Shown piece by piece: positions 41,270 to 50,070 of a DNA stretch of 64,000 nt (within the stretch, counting starts at the first letter, position 1; each line of letters opens with the position of its first letter). Below the pieces are notes generated by a model. That model searched no databases. It saw nothing but the letters and a program-made list of their open reading frames with translations, and was not told the origin of the DNA. Both the position numbers and the translations under genes were made by a program. The DNA comes from an uncultured Acidimicrobiales bacterium (GTDB taxonomy: Bacteria; Actinomycetota; Acidimicrobiia; Acidimicrobiales; SHLQ01): NCBI GenBank assembly GCA_938015295.1, contig CALLQB010000023.1:113227-177226 (forward strand), given 5' to 3'.

Positions 41270-42241
41270 ATGAGTTTCCTCAGGCAGCTGGCGGTCGCCG
41301 GAGGTCTTGGCGCAAGCCTCTATGCAGCGATGCGAGGCACGCGAAGATCAGTTGAGCAATGGGACAACAACCCCGACCCTCTCCTCGGCGTGCCCGTTTC
41401 GTTCCCGGTTGGGCTGATCCTGACGGTTACGACCGACGACGGTGCCCGGATTCACACGATTACCGCTGGCACCACCCATGGCGCCCCCACCATCGCCATG
41501 GTCAACGGCCTCACGAGCAACCATGACGATTGGGGGCCCATCGCGGGCCGGCTTTTGGAAGCCGGATTTCAGGTGATGGCCATCGACCAGCGAGGCCACG
41601 GCAACAGCACCGTCGGGTCGGACGAGTTCGCTGTACCTCGTTTGGGCGCCGACCTGGCACAGGTATTCGAGACACTCGACCTCCGAGACGTGATCCTTAT
41701 CGGCCATTCGATGGGCGGCATGGCGGCAATGACCTTGGCTGTCGATCGTCCCGACCTCGCGTCTGAGCGGGTGCGCGCCCTCGTACTAATCGCAACCGCC
41801 GCCACGATGTCCGATCTTCGTTACCAGATCGGTCTTCGGCTCGGATCGATCGCGCCGCCGATCGATCTCGCGAACGTCAGCACCGACCCAAGCGATCCGG
41901 TGAAGCTCGGGGCGGCGGCAGCCTTTGGTCATGCTCCTAGCTCGTTCATGATTGAGCAGGTTCTCGCCTCTGCAGCGAAGTGTCCCGAGAAGGTTCGTCT
42001 GGCCGCGACTGCTGGTTTGGCTGGTTACGACATCTCCGAGCGCATTTCGAACATCACGTTGCCAACCTTGGTTATCGCTGGCACGCGCGATCTGCTGACA
42101 CCGTTCTCCGAGAACGAAGCGATTGCGGCAGCAATTGACGGCGCCCGCCTCGAACGCATGGCCGGGGCCGGGCACCTTGTTATTTGGGAACGGGCGGAAC
42201 AGATTGCCCGTCGGGTCGCAGCGTTTGCTCGTGAGGTGTGA
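41270..42241 (+). CDS. Alpha/beta hydrolase fold protein
   Basis: 323 aa. An N-terminal hydrophobic/basic stretch (FLRQLAVAGGLGASLYAAMRGTRRS) could anchor it. Oxyanion region MVNGLTSNHDDW, nucleophile elbow GHSMGG, acid Asp in VIAGTRDLLTPF and His in AGAGHLVIWERAEQ complete the triad. It is likely an esterase, epoxide hydrolase or lactonase-like enzyme following the P450. The last 62 bases overlap the convergent channel gene, a large tail overlap whose coding is supported on both strands by family-like sequence. Confidence 0.88.
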   Translation: MSFLRQLAVAGGLGASLYAAMRGTRRSVEQWDNNPDPLLGVPVSFPVGLILTVTTDDGARIHTITAGTTHGAPTIAMVNGLTSNHDDWGPIAGRLLEAGFQVMAIDQRGHGNSTVGSDEFAVPRLGADLAQVFETLDLRDVILIGHSMGGMAAMTLAVDRPDLASERVRALVLIATAATMSDLRYQIGLRLGSIAPPIDLANVSTDPSDPVKLGAAAAFGHAPSSFMIEQVLASAAKCPEKVRLAATAGLAGYDISERISNITLPTLVIAGTRDLLTPFSENEAIAAAIDGARLERMAGAGHLVIWERAEQIARRVAAFAREV

Positions 42242-43289
42242 TGGCGTGGCCAATTTCGTGGCCCCAGAAACCACGCGGTGCTTCAAGCAGATCGATGAGA
42301 TACTCGAGTTCGGCATCGTATTTCGTTCGTAGCTCGCGGCTACGCGATTGCGCGATTTCGTACGGCTGCATCGGCAGGCCCTGAGCCTCAAGCGAGGCAT
42401 ACAGCTGCTCGAAGAGTCCGTCGTCGTTCTCGTAGCCTTCGTCGAGACGGGCTCGGTACTCCGACAGGTCGACGTCTTTGGTCAACATCTGCATCAGTCG
42501 CACCGATCGGCGCAACATCCAGTAGGGCGGTCGGCCTGAACAGCCTTGCGTGAGTTCAAGATGCAGCGCTGCGTCGGTGACCAGACCGAGGGCGGTAATC
42601 CAGCTTTGACCGCGGTGCTGCGAGCGGAACAGCGTGAGCATGGGAAACGTTGCGTGCGTTTCGAGCACTTGTGCCACCCAAAGTTCCCAGCTTTCAAAGA
42701 ACGAGTCCATCGCTCGCGGGTCGCCGTCATGACACCGCGAGAGCACAAGGTTCGTCGGTGTCATCCTCTCCTCGCTGCCATCATCGAGCGTCATCAGCTT
42801 CTGCTCACGCTCGCTGTACGCCGAATACAGCGCAGGCAGATAGCCGATCACGAGTGCGGTTGTCAGCACACCCGAGAACGCTTCGATCAGCGCACCGAAC
42901 CGAGGAATCGTGGTGGTCGGCACAATCTCGCCGAACCCCAGTGTGAAGTACACGACGCCCGAAAAGTAGACCGAGTCAACAAGTGACTCCGAGCCAGAGA
43001 CGCCGCCGATCCCCCACCAGATCAGTCCGAACCCGAGCACCTGTTGCACAACCCATGCGACCAGCAGCGCCAGTACAGACACCGGGGCATACGTTGCGTA
43101 CAGCGATTCTCGGCGGTCTTCGCTCAGCAGCTTGCCGACCGAACGCACAATTCGCCACGTGCTCGAGTACAGAATTTTGGTAAGCCACCAGCGGCCGCCC
43201 ACGTTGCGCGTCGCAATAAGCGTATTGATGAGGTCGAGCAGCACCGACCCGACCAGAAAGACTCCTACAATGACTGCGATCACGCCCAC
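42180..43289 (-). CDS. Two-pore-type (Ion_trans_2) potassium-channel-like membrane protein
   Basis: 369 aa. Hydrophobic helices at about 1–22, 65–95 and 125–150, with a pore helix and filter segment DSVYFSGVVYFTLGFGEIVPTT before the last helix. TLGFGE stands where K+ channels have TVGYGD. The cytoplasmic C-terminal part of about 210 residues is helical and unrecognised (SFFESWELWVAQVLETHATFPM…), without an RCK/TrkA-N domain. The family is credible; ion selectivity is uncertain because of the filter changes. Confidence 0.78.
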   Translation of the reverse strand: MGVIAVIVGVFLVGSVLLDLINTLIATRNVGGRWWLTKILYSSTWRIVRSVGKLLSEDRRESLYATYAPVSVLALLVAWVVQQVLGFGLIWWGIGGVSGSESLVDSVYFSGVVYFTLGFGEIVPTTTIPRFGALIEAFSGVLTTALVIGYLPALYSAYSEREQKLMTLDDGSEERMTPTNLVLSRCHDGDPRAMDSFFESWELWVAQVLETHATFPMLTLFRSQHRGQSWITALGLVTDAALHLELTQGCSGRPPYWMLRRSVRLMQMLTKDVDLSEYRARLDEGYENDDGLFEQLYASLEAQGLPMQPYEIAQSRSRELRTKYDAELEYLIDLLEAPRGFWGHEIGHAITPHEQTLRPDGQSVPPVPK

Positions 43290-43331
43290 AGGGGCACAGT
43301 AGCGGCCACAGCGCTACAGTCATCAGCTGGT

Positions 43332-43670
43332 ATGGACGACGACATGCAGACTTCAGAGCCCACTTCCGAAGCGGTAGAGGCACCAACCTACGCGCCGAAC
43401 CCGATGGCGATCGAGGACGGCACCGTCATCTCGGCTGGTTCCCCAGCGACAGCGGCGACCCCCGGTCCTGCCGAACCGCCAACGACACCAGTCGACGTGT
43501 TCGATACCGAGCGGCACAATGGCCTGCTCGACCGTCTCGAACATGAACTTGCGTTGGTCGATGCTGCGCTCTCGCATATCGACGATGATGATCTTGATGC
43601 AGCAGACACCGCGATCAAACAACTGGTTCGACACAACGACGACGGCCAGGTCGCGCTACCACTTCGGTAG
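43332..43670 (+). CDS. Small acidic protein with DksA-like coiled-coil segment
   Basis: 112 aa from ATG 43332 (codons upstream are non-coding in character). An Ala/Pro/Thr-rich first half is followed by DTERHNGLLDRLEHELALVDAALSHIDDDDLDAADTAI. This resembles the coiled-coil tip of TraR/DksA-like proteins but ends before any zinc finger. Actinomycetes carry many such short proteins of unknown role. It is 21 bases upstream of the likely UbiB-like start, possibly the same operon. Confidence 0.6.
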   Translation: MDDDMQTSEPTSEAVEAPTYAPNPMAIEDGTVISAGSPATAATPGPAEPPTTPVDVFDTERHNGLLDRLEHELALVDAALSHIDDDDLDAADTAIKQLVRHNDDGQVALPLR

Positions 43671-43757
43671 CAGAGTTTCTCGGGAGCTCCGCTGAGCCTC
43701 CTTCGAAAACTCCTCACGTTTACTGCCACCGCAGGTGGGACCTTTGGCGTCCGCAAG

Positions 43758-45161
43758 GTGTTGGCGAAACCCGAGCATGCAGCGCGCAAAGAACAGCTTG
43801 CCCGGTCGGCTCGGGTCGCACGCCTAAGCACACGTCGAGCTGGACACTACGGTGCCGTAAAGATTCGCGGTGCAGCGTCGAGCGAAGAGCGTCGACGCGA
43901 ACTCGATGAACAGTTTCTGATCCGCTCTGCCGAAGATGTCGCCCGCGAGCTGGGAAACATGAAGGGCGCCATGATGAAGGCCGGGCAGATGTTGTCCTTC
44001 CTTTTTGAAGGTCTGCCCGAGGAAGCCCAGCGTTCGCTTGCGACGCTTCGCGCCGACGCCCCGCCGATGGCACCAAGCCTGGCCGCCCAGGTACTAGCCG
44101 ACGAGCTGGGTGCGCCGCCCGAAAAACTCTTCCTCGACTGGACCGACCTTCCCGTTGCGGCGGCATCGATCGGCCAGGTGCACCGGGCGACACTAAAAGA
44201 CGGACGGGTGGTCGCCGTCAAGGTGCAGTATCCGGGCATCGCCAACGCGCTCGAGAGCGATCTGGTAAACGCTCGAGTGATGTTCAAAGCGTTCTCCAAT
44301 ATCGCCCTCAAGGGCATGGACGTCGACACACTCACGAGCGAGTTATACGCCCGCATGCTCGACGAACTCGACTACGTCCACGAAGCCGCCTGTCAGACCG
44401 AGTTTGCCGAACGTTATGAGGGCCACCCTTTCGTACGAATTCCTGCAGTGATTCCCGAGTTTTCGACCGCGAAGGTGCTCACGAGTGAGTGGATCGACGG
44501 CATTGGGTGGGACGAGTTCCTGGCCAGCGCAACAACGACGCAGCGCGACCACGTTGCCGAGGTGCTGTTCCGGTTCATTCAGGGCTCGATTTACCGGGCC
44601 GGGGTGTTCAACGGCGACCCGCATCCGGGTAACTACCTTTTCGACCTCACCGCCGACGGCGGCCTGGGACCGGTGACCTTTCTCGACTTCGGACTCGTCA
44701 AACGTTGGAGCGATGGCGAACTCGAGTCGCTACTACCGCTCACCGATCCGCTCCTCGGTCGCGAGCCGAACCAACTCGTTGCCAACATGGTCGATGCCGG
44801 TTTCCTCCCGGCCGACCATGGCCTCGACCCCGATCAGGTCTGGGAGTACGTCATCAAGCCGTACACCCCGTTCCTCGTCGAGCCCTACACCTATGCGGCC
44901 GACTTTGTGCAGACTGCGCTCGGTGGACTGCTCGATGTCGATGGCCCGCTTGCCGACGTCATGAACCGGCTCGACATGCCGTCGAGTTTCGTGATTCTCG
45001 ACCGGGTGGTCTGGGGTATGTCGGCGATGCTCGGCCACCTCGGCGCCACGAACAACTGGCGAACCATTCTTGATGAGTACCGCATCGACGGCGGGGCGTC
45101 GACCGAACTCGGACGCCGCGAAGTAGCGTGGCAAGATGACCGCTCCGACAGCCGACCCTAG
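43758..45161 (+). CDS. ABC1/UbiB-family atypical kinase
   Basis: 467 aa from GTG 43758. UbiB signatures: KxGQ in MMKAGQMLSF, AAASIGQVHRA (A-rich nucleotide loop), VAVKVQYPGI (Lys), NGDPHPGNYLF (catalytic loop) and FLDFGLVKRW. These proteins act as ATPases or kinases linked to quinone or lipid metabolism. The true start may be CTG 43692: it is in frame, preceded at five bases by GGGAG, and gives an extra plausible N-terminus (SLLRKLLTFTATAGGTFGVRK), while GTG 43758 has no ribosome site. It overlaps the next gene by 26 bases. Confidence 0.88.
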   Translation: MLAKPEHAARKEQLARSARVARLSTRRAGHYGAVKIRGAASSEERRRELDEQFLIRSAEDVARELGNMKGAMMKAGQMLSFLFEGLPEEAQRSLATLRADAPPMAPSLAAQVLADELGAPPEKLFLDWTDLPVAAASIGQVHRATLKDGRVVAVKVQYPGIANALESDLVNARVMFKAFSNIALKGMDVDTLTSELYARMLDELDYVHEAACQTEFAERYEGHPFVRIPAVIPEFSTAKVLTSEWIDGIGWDEFLASATTTQRDHVAEVLFRFIQGSIYRAGVFNGDPHPGNYLFDLTADGGLGPVTFLDFGLVKRWSDGELESLLPLTDPLLGREPNQLVANMVDAGFLPADHGLDPDQVWEYVIKPYTPFLVEPYTYAADFVQTALGGLLDVDGPLADVMNRLDMPSSFVILDRVVWGMSAMLGHLGATNNWRTILDEYRIDGGASTELGRREVAWQDDRSDSRP

Positions 45162-45669
45162 CGATCTGGAGCCAACAAGTGGCTCGGGCGTCGATGCACT
45201 GCCGGTAGAGGTTATTCGGTCAGCTCGCCGCAAGAAGTCGGTGTCTGCACGAGTCGTCCGCGGCGTCATCGAAATACGCATGCCGGTTGGACTGTCGCCC
45301 GAAACCGAACAGATGCACATCGACGATCTTGTGCAGAAGATCAATCGCAAGGCGTTCGCTCGACGGGTTGACCTCATTGCCCGTGCGAACGAATTGGCCC
45401 AAGAGTACGACCTACCTCTGGCAACCGATGTGCGCTGGGTCAGTAATCAGAACAGCCGCTGGGGTTCATGCACGGTGTCGCACGGAACTATCCGGCTGTC
45501 AGACCGGATGGCCGACTTTCCGCAGTACGTCATCGACTTCGTGTTGTTGCATGAGCTCACACACCTGGTCGAGGCCAACCACGATGCTGCGTTCCATGCG
45601 CTTATGGAACGGTTTCCTCGAGCAGAGCGAGCCGAAGGGTTCCTCGAGGCAGCAGCCCGTTTTCGCTAG
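45136..45669 (+). CDS. YgjP/DUF45-family metallopeptidase-like protein
   Basis: 177 aa. YgjP-type: SARRKKSVSARVVRGVIEIRMP at the start, NSRWGSCTVSHGTIRLSDRM and zinc motif HELTH in VLLHELTHLVEANHDAAFHALM, with the third ligand His about five residues after NHD. Members are metal-dependent hydrolases with a SprT/WLM-like fold; the substrate is unclear. The 26-base overlap with the UbiB-like gene implies coupled expression. Confidence 0.88.
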   Translation: MTAPTADPSDLEPTSGSGVDALPVEVIRSARRKKSVSARVVRGVIEIRMPVGLSPETEQMHIDDLVQKINRKAFARRVDLIARANELAQEYDLPLATDVRWVSNQNSRWGSCTVSHGTIRLSDRMADFPQYVIDFVLLHELTHLVEANHDAAFHALMERFPRAERAEGFLEAAARFR

Positions 45670-45687
45670 ACCACGAAATCAGCACCA

Positions 45688-45737
45688 TCGCTGCCAAGCG
45701 AGCTAGGCGATGTCGCTGTCAAGCGAGCTAGACGATG
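45688..45737. repeat. 25-base tandem duplication at the end of the phosphatase gene
   Basis: Two consecutive 25-base copies (45688–45712, 45713–45737), differing at two positions; shared core AAGCGAGCTAG. The right copy contains the final codons and TAG stop of the minus-strand phosphatase gene. The left copy repeats them in the space between convergent genes. It looks like a recent slippage event. Confidence 0.85.
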
Positions 45738-46321
45738 TCGCGTTCCTGGCTGGTGCTCACGTTCTCGTCGACCAGCGTCACCCGCTCACCAAGACGAATT
45801 CGACCGTTGTGAATGTCGATCCAGCGAGCGCCAAGGTTGGGAAGCCGCTGCCACTGCTCGCCGAGCTCTTCTTCGAGCACATAGATGACGCCGCCATGAC
45901 ACACCACGAGGGCCGTGTCGCCGCCGACGTTGTCTTCGATATCGCGCAGCGCGCCACGAACGCGGTCGCTGAGTTCAGGATCGAGCTCATAGCCGGGCGG
46001 GCGCTTGCCGTCAGAAAGGTATCCGGGGTACTGGTCTTCGATTTCAGCGCGGGTGAGGCCAGACCATTCGCCGGCGCTGCGTTCCTTCAAGTCCTCAACG
46101 GTAACTACCGGGCCCACACCCATCTGGGCCGAAATGATCGCTGCGGTCTCGCTGGCCCGAAGCAGAGGCGAGGCAACAACAGCATCAAAGGAACCAAGAG
46201 ACTGCGAAGCAAGGCGAGCCTGCTGGCGTCCAAGTTCGGTGAGCGGCGGGTCGGCCTGGCCCTGCCAGCGACCCTGCGCATTCCATTCAGATTGTCCATG
46301 ACGGACCAGCAACAACTTCAT
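45728..46321 (-). CDS. Histidine phosphatase (phosphoglycerate-mutase-like) family protein
   Basis: 197 aa from ATG 46321. RHG motif in LLLVRHGQSEWN (phosphohistidine), the substrate arginine region WQGQADPPLTELGRQQA, SPLLRASETA, Glu in ERSAGEWSGLTR and second catalytic His in LVVCHGGVI. It is likely a broad phosphatase rather than the glycolytic mutase, as most short actinobacterial members are. An extension from 46372 would lack conservation. Confidence 0.9.
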   Translation of the reverse strand: MKLLLVRHGQSEWNAQGRWQGQADPPLTELGRQQARLASQSLGSFDAVVASPLLRASETAAIISAQMGVGPVVTVEDLKERSAGEWSGLTRAEIEDQYPGYLSDGKRPPGYELDPELSDRVRGALRDIEDNVGGDTALVVCHGGVIYVLEEELGEQWQRLPNLGARWIDIHNGRIRLGERVTLVDENVSTSQERDIV

Positions 46322-46386
46322 TGGATCGCTCACGTTAATCGGTCTGAAACCAAACGTGCGCCACACTTCCAACTACGGTTCTGCCG

Positions 46387-46755
46387 GTGAGGTCTTCGCA
46401 GGTGTTTCTGGTGGGCGTGGGGGGCGCTGCAGGGGCTGTTGTGCGGTGGCTGATCAGCACCTTTGACGCTTCGAGCGTGTTCCCGTGGCCCACGTTGCTG
46501 GTCAACATTGTCGGTGCAGGCATCCTCGGCTGGGTCCTAGTGTCGACGCCCACACCCACGTACCGGGCGCTACTGGGCACCGGTTTCTGTGGCGGACTCA
46601 CCACGTTCTCGACACTTTCGGTCGAGGTTGCGAGCCTTCTTCGTGACAACGACAACACGCCCGCAATCCTCTACCTGCTGACGTCGGTCGTGCTGGGCGT
46701 TGTGGCCTATCTGGCGGGCCGAGCGCTAGGCACCAAAGGGCTCGGCACCGGGTGA
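46387..46755 (+). CDS. crcB: CrcB/Fluc fluoride channel subunit (first of pair)
   Basis: 122 aa, GTG start. Four membrane helices, with GGAAGAVVRWLIS, WPTLLVNIVGAGILGW (Asn facing the pore) and GFCGGLTTFSTLSVEV (the GxTTFST break and Phe box). Fluc channels export fluoride. The pair overlaps by four bases (GTGA), as in Gram-positive genomes with heterodimeric Fluc. I see no fluoride riboswitch fold in the 65 bases upstream. Confidence 0.92.
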   Translation: MRSSQVFLVGVGGAAGAVVRWLISTFDASSVFPWPTLLVNIVGAGILGWVLVSTPTPTYRALLGTGFCGGLTTFSTLSVEVASLLRDNDNTPAILYLLTSVVLGVVAYLAGRALGTKGLGTG

Positions 46756-47054
46756 TTACCGCCGTCCTTTTTGTCGTAGCTGCCGGGGCCGGGGCCATCG
46801 CACGGTCGGTTCTGGCCACGTCGATGTGGCGCACGGCCGCAGTGAACATTGCGGGCTCGTTCGGGCTCGGTCTGCTCAGCACCTGGACGGGTCCGGAGGC
46901 CACCATTGTGGGCGTAGGGGCAATTGGTTCGCTCACCACCTTCTCGACCTTCGCGGCTCAAGCAGTCGATAGCGAAAGGTTGCAAGGCGCGGTGTACCTG
47001 GTTGTAAGCCTTGTTGGTGGCATTGCCGCAGCGGCGCTGGCCCTATCGCTGTGA
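46752..47054 (+). CDS. crcB: CrcB/Fluc fluoride channel subunit (second of pair)
   Basis: 100 aa, GTG start overlapping the first subunit's stop. Same signatures in short form: GAGAIARSVLA, WRTAAVNIAGSFGLGLL and GAIGSLTTFSTFAAQAV. Loops are shorter than in the first copy, as usual for the second subunit of heterodimeric pairs. It is convergent with the methyltransferase gene, three bases apart. Confidence 0.9.
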   Translation: MITAVLFVVAAGAGAIARSVLATSMWRTAAVNIAGSFGLGLLSTWTGPEATIVGVGAIGSLTTFSTFAAQAVDSERLQGAVYLVVSLVGGIAAAALALSL

Positions 47055-47057
47055 CGG

Positions 47058-47687
47058 TCAGGATGTGGCGCGTCGGAGCACCGCCCACGTTCCGGTGCCA
47101 TAGCGGCTAGCAACGCCGGTCCAATCGCCCGGCAACGCTTCGTCGACCTGTTCTGCAGTGAGATGGATCGGCGTCTGTTCGCCCGAGGTATTCATCCAGA
47201 CCACCGTGCCTTGCGGCGCAAGCACCCGGTCGATTTCGGCCGGAAACAAGATCATGTTGACCATCACCACCACATCGACGGCATTGTCGGCTAGCGGCAG
47301 CCGGCTTGCATCGGCGTTCGCCTTGGGAGCCAAGTCGTCGGGGGCGTTCTGCAACATACCCATCGACAGGTCCATGGCGATCACCTCGTCGAAGTGTCGG
47401 CGCACGATTTCGGTGCCCAGCCCGGTTCCCGAACCCAGTTCGAGCACGCGGGCACCCGCAACCTGACCGCGTTCGAACGCGTCGGCGAGTGGAAGGTAGC
47501 GATCGCCCTTGTGTCCGGCGGTCCACTCTGGGGCCATCTCGTCGAAGAGCGCGCCGATCTTTGCCGCATCCTCGCCGCTCCACTCACCCGCCGCCGCCTT
47601 GCGGGTGATGACCCGTATCGGGTGGTCTTCGCCGGCGAACGGCTCTGGGTCGGTGGCGTTGGGGGCCGGATCGAGGTGGGTGATCAT
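47058..47687 (-). CDS. Class I SAM-dependent methyltransferase
   Basis: 209 aa from ATG 47687. The Rossmann glycine motif is ARVLELGSGTGLGTEIV, the acidic residue in VIAMDLSMGML, then ANADASRLPLADNAVDVVVMVNMILFP (ubiE-like motif II/III). The C-terminus is short. Substrate unknown. It is seven bases downstream of serS and may be co-transcribed with it. Confidence 0.88.
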   Translation of the reverse strand: MITHLDPAPNATDPEPFAGEDHPIRVITRKAAAGEWSGEDAAKIGALFDEMAPEWTAGHKGDRYLPLADAFERGQVAGARVLELGSGTGLGTEIVRRHFDEVIAMDLSMGMLQNAPDDLAPKANADASRLPLADNAVDVVVMVNMILFPAEIDRVLAPQGTVVWMNTSGEQTPIHLTAEQVDEALPGDWTGVASRYGTGTWAVLRRATS

Positions 47688-47694
47688 GGCCCGA

Positions 47695-48948
47695 CTACGC
47701 AGGCGGTGCGATGGTATCGAGCCCGCAGAACGGACGCAGCACCTCGGGCACCACAAAGGAACCGTCGGGCTGTTGCCAATGCTCAAAAAGGAAGAGCAAC
47801 GTTCGGCCGACGGCACAGGCGGTGCCGTTGAGCGTGTGAACCAGCTCGGTGCCGTCTTCGCCTTTCGCTCGAGTCTTGAGGCGGCGGGCCGAATAATCGG
47901 TGTAGTTCGAGCAGGAGGTGAGCTCGCGGTAGCGTCCTTCGCTCGGAAGCCACACCTCGCAGTCGTACTTCTTTGCTGCTGCGTTGCCGAGGTCACCCGA
48001 AGCAACGTTGATCACGCGATGTGGAAGGCCGAGGTCGTTGATGATCTCCTGCTCGATCGTGCGGAGCATCTCGTGTTCTTCCCAGCTCTTCTCGGGCGAA
48101 CTCCAGATAAACATCTCGACCTTGTCGAACTGGTGCACACGAAAGATGCCTCGGGTGTCCTTGCCGTAGGTTCCCGCTTCGCGCCGAAAGCAGCTTGAGA
48201 ATCCGGCATACCGAAGCGGCAGTTCTGCCGCATCGAGGCGATCGCCCCGATGCATGCCGGCCAGCGGCACCTCGCTGGTGCCGACAAGAAACAACTCGTC
48301 TTCACTCACTTCGTAGACCTGATTGCGGTCGGTGGGGAAGAAGCCGGCGTCGACCATCATGTCTTCGCGCACCAGCACCGGCGGGATCACGGGGGTGAAC
48401 CCACGGCCCACGAGCTTCTGCATCGTCCACTGGACAAGGGCCAGCTCGAGAAGCACCGCCGCGCCCTTAAGGTAGGCGAACCGGCTACCGCTTACCGCTG
48501 CGCCCAGCTCGTTGTCGGTCCAGCCCATCGCCTCGCCGAAAGCTGCGTGGTCGAGCGGCGGGGCGTCGGGAGTACCGCCCACCACCTCGACAACCTCAAA
48601 GGCATCTTCGTCGCCGGTTGGCACGCTGCTGTGGGCAGGGTTCGGCACCTGCAATATCAGCTCGTCGACCTTGACCTGCGCGTCGTTGTACACCGCTTCG
48701 CGTTCGCCGAGAACTGCCTTTAGCTCTGAAGCGGCCGCAATTTTGGCGTCGCGTTCGTCGGGCGCTGCTTTGCCGATCTCCTTGGCCGAGGCGTTAGCGG
48801 TAGCCCGCATCTCCTCGACCTCGGTCTGCAACGATCTGCGAGCATCGTCGGCAGCCAGCAGCTCGTCGAGCAGCTCGGCCGACGCGCCCTTCTTTTCGGC
48901 CCCCAAACGGTAGTCGGGGTCGTCCTTTAGTGCCCGTACATCAATCAC
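47695..48948 (-). CDS. serS: Seryl-tRNA synthetase
   Basis: 417 aa, the usual length. The N-terminal coiled-coil arm (about 30–100) binds the tRNA long variable arm. The class II core follows: FTPVIPPVLV (motif 1), FRREAGTYGKDTRGIFRVHQFDKVEMF (motif 2, ATP and serine) and NGTACAVGRTLLFLFEH (motif 3). It charges tRNA-Ser with serine. The 71 bases to the CtaG gene upstream show no terminator. Confidence 0.97.
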   Translation of the reverse strand: MIDVRALKDDPDYRLGAEKKGASAELLDELLAADDARRSLQTEVEEMRATANASAKEIGKAAPDERDAKIAAASELKAVLGEREAVYNDAQVKVDELILQVPNPAHSSVPTGDEDAFEVVEVVGGTPDAPPLDHAAFGEAMGWTDNELGAAVSGSRFAYLKGAAVLLELALVQWTMQKLVGRGFTPVIPPVLVREDMMVDAGFFPTDRNQVYEVSEDELFLVGTSEVPLAGMHRGDRLDAAELPLRYAGFSSCFRREAGTYGKDTRGIFRVHQFDKVEMFIWSSPEKSWEEHEMLRTIEQEIINDLGLPHRVINVASGDLGNAAAKKYDCEVWLPSEGRYRELTSCSNYTDYSARRLKTRAKGEDGTELVHTLNGTACAVGRTLLFLFEHWQQPDGSFVVPEVLRPFCGLDTIAPPA

Positions 48949-49019
48949 CCCTAGAGGTTACTCGGCACGCGGGCGCTCTCGGTCGCCTATTTGTTGCCAA
49001 GCCATCCTGGGGAAGCCGG

Positions 49020-50015
49020 CTAGTGAGTTTCGGGTTCGCCCGGACGGTTCTCGACCGGCGCTGGTCCGCTTTTCGCGAACTGCTCCTGGACGTCTTCGAA
49101 GGTCAGATCGCTGTCTTTGTTGAGCGACTTTGGGGTCACGATGGCAGCCGCTCGTTCGGCGGCGTCTGCGCGCGCACGGTCTTCGGGGCGACGGCCGTTG
49201 GCCGAGCCAGGTCCTGGACGGTTGGCCTTTTCGGCTTTGCCTGCCCATCGGAAGTACAAGGTGGCGATCCACACCCACAGATAGAAGCCGCCGAGCGTCT
49301 TCATGATGAAGCCGGCAGCCTGCTGGTCAGAGCGTACATCGATGCCCCAAAGTTCTGTTGGCTTGTCGTAGGCCGAGTAGACGGTGCCGTCGGCGAAGGT
49401 AAGCCACGCTGCCGGGATGGTCGGAATGATCGACATGAGGAACAGGTAGATCAGACGTCCACCCTGGCTGAGTCGCAGCTCGGGAAGTGGTCCAATGACG
49501 GGGAGCCACATCAGCAGCGCAGAAGTGAAGATGGCGAGGTGAATGATGTAGTGAAAGCCACCCGATTCGCTTGACAGATTTACCACTTCCGACCAATGGG
49601 TCAACGCGGCGAGCGCATTGAAGATCACGCCAGCCACTACGGGCTTGGCCAATACTTGCAGCGCTCGCGACACGCGGCCGCCATCGAGGATGACGAGGCG
49701 TGCAAGCCAGGTCGGAATAGCCATCATGAACAGCGGCGGCACAACAAAGGTGATCAGCAAATGCTGAATCATGTGCACCGAGTACAAGAACTCCTCGGCG
49801 ATGTCATGCATGGGCCAGTCGGCGGCCACGTATAACAAGAACACGGCGGCCCAAAATGACCGCCGTTGCCAGACCGTCGCGATTTCTTCGTGGGCAGGCA
49901 CAACCTTTGGGCCGATGACCCGCACGGCATAGACCGCTAAACCAACCACGGCCGCGAGTAACGCCCAAACCTCGGGGTGAGGTTGCCAGGTCGGCAGTTC
50001 TACGGCGAGAAGCAC
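49020..50015 (-). CDS. ctaG: CtaG-type (caa3) cytochrome oxidase assembly protein
   Basis: 331 aa, GTG start. Seven-helix Caa3_CtaG/DUF1404 pattern with histidines at helix ends (ADWPMHDIAEEFLYSVHMIQHLLITFVVPPLFMMAIP; HYIIHLAIFTSALLMWLPVIGPLPELRL). A basic/acidic cytoplasmic tail of about 70 residues follows. Required for CuB delivery to subunit I in Bacillus-type caa3 oxidases. It is the last gene of the oxidase operon, 55 bases after subunit IV. Confidence 0.9.
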   Translation of the reverse strand: MLLAVELPTWQPHPEVWALLAAVVGLAVYAVRVIGPKVVPAHEEIATVWQRRSFWAAVFLLYVAADWPMHDIAEEFLYSVHMIQHLLITFVVPPLFMMAIPTWLARLVILDGGRVSRALQVLAKPVVAGVIFNALAALTHWSEVVNLSSESGGFHYIIHLAIFTSALLMWLPVIGPLPELRLSQGGRLIYLFLMSIIPTIPAAWLTFADGTVYSAYDKPTELWGIDVRSDQQAAGFIMKTLGGFYLWVWIATLYFRWAGKAEKANRPGPGSANGRRPEDRARADAAERAAAIVTPKSLNKDSDLTFEDVQEQFAKSGPAPVENRPGEPETH

Positions 50016-50070
50016 TTGAGGCTCGAGGGGTTGGTGTACAGGGGGACGAACAGCAACGCTGACGTGTTCG

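Noticed and set aside
46322..46386. Possible fluoride riboswitch before the CrcB pair
   Set aside because: The 65 bases lack the conserved fluoride aptamer core and room for its pseudoknot.
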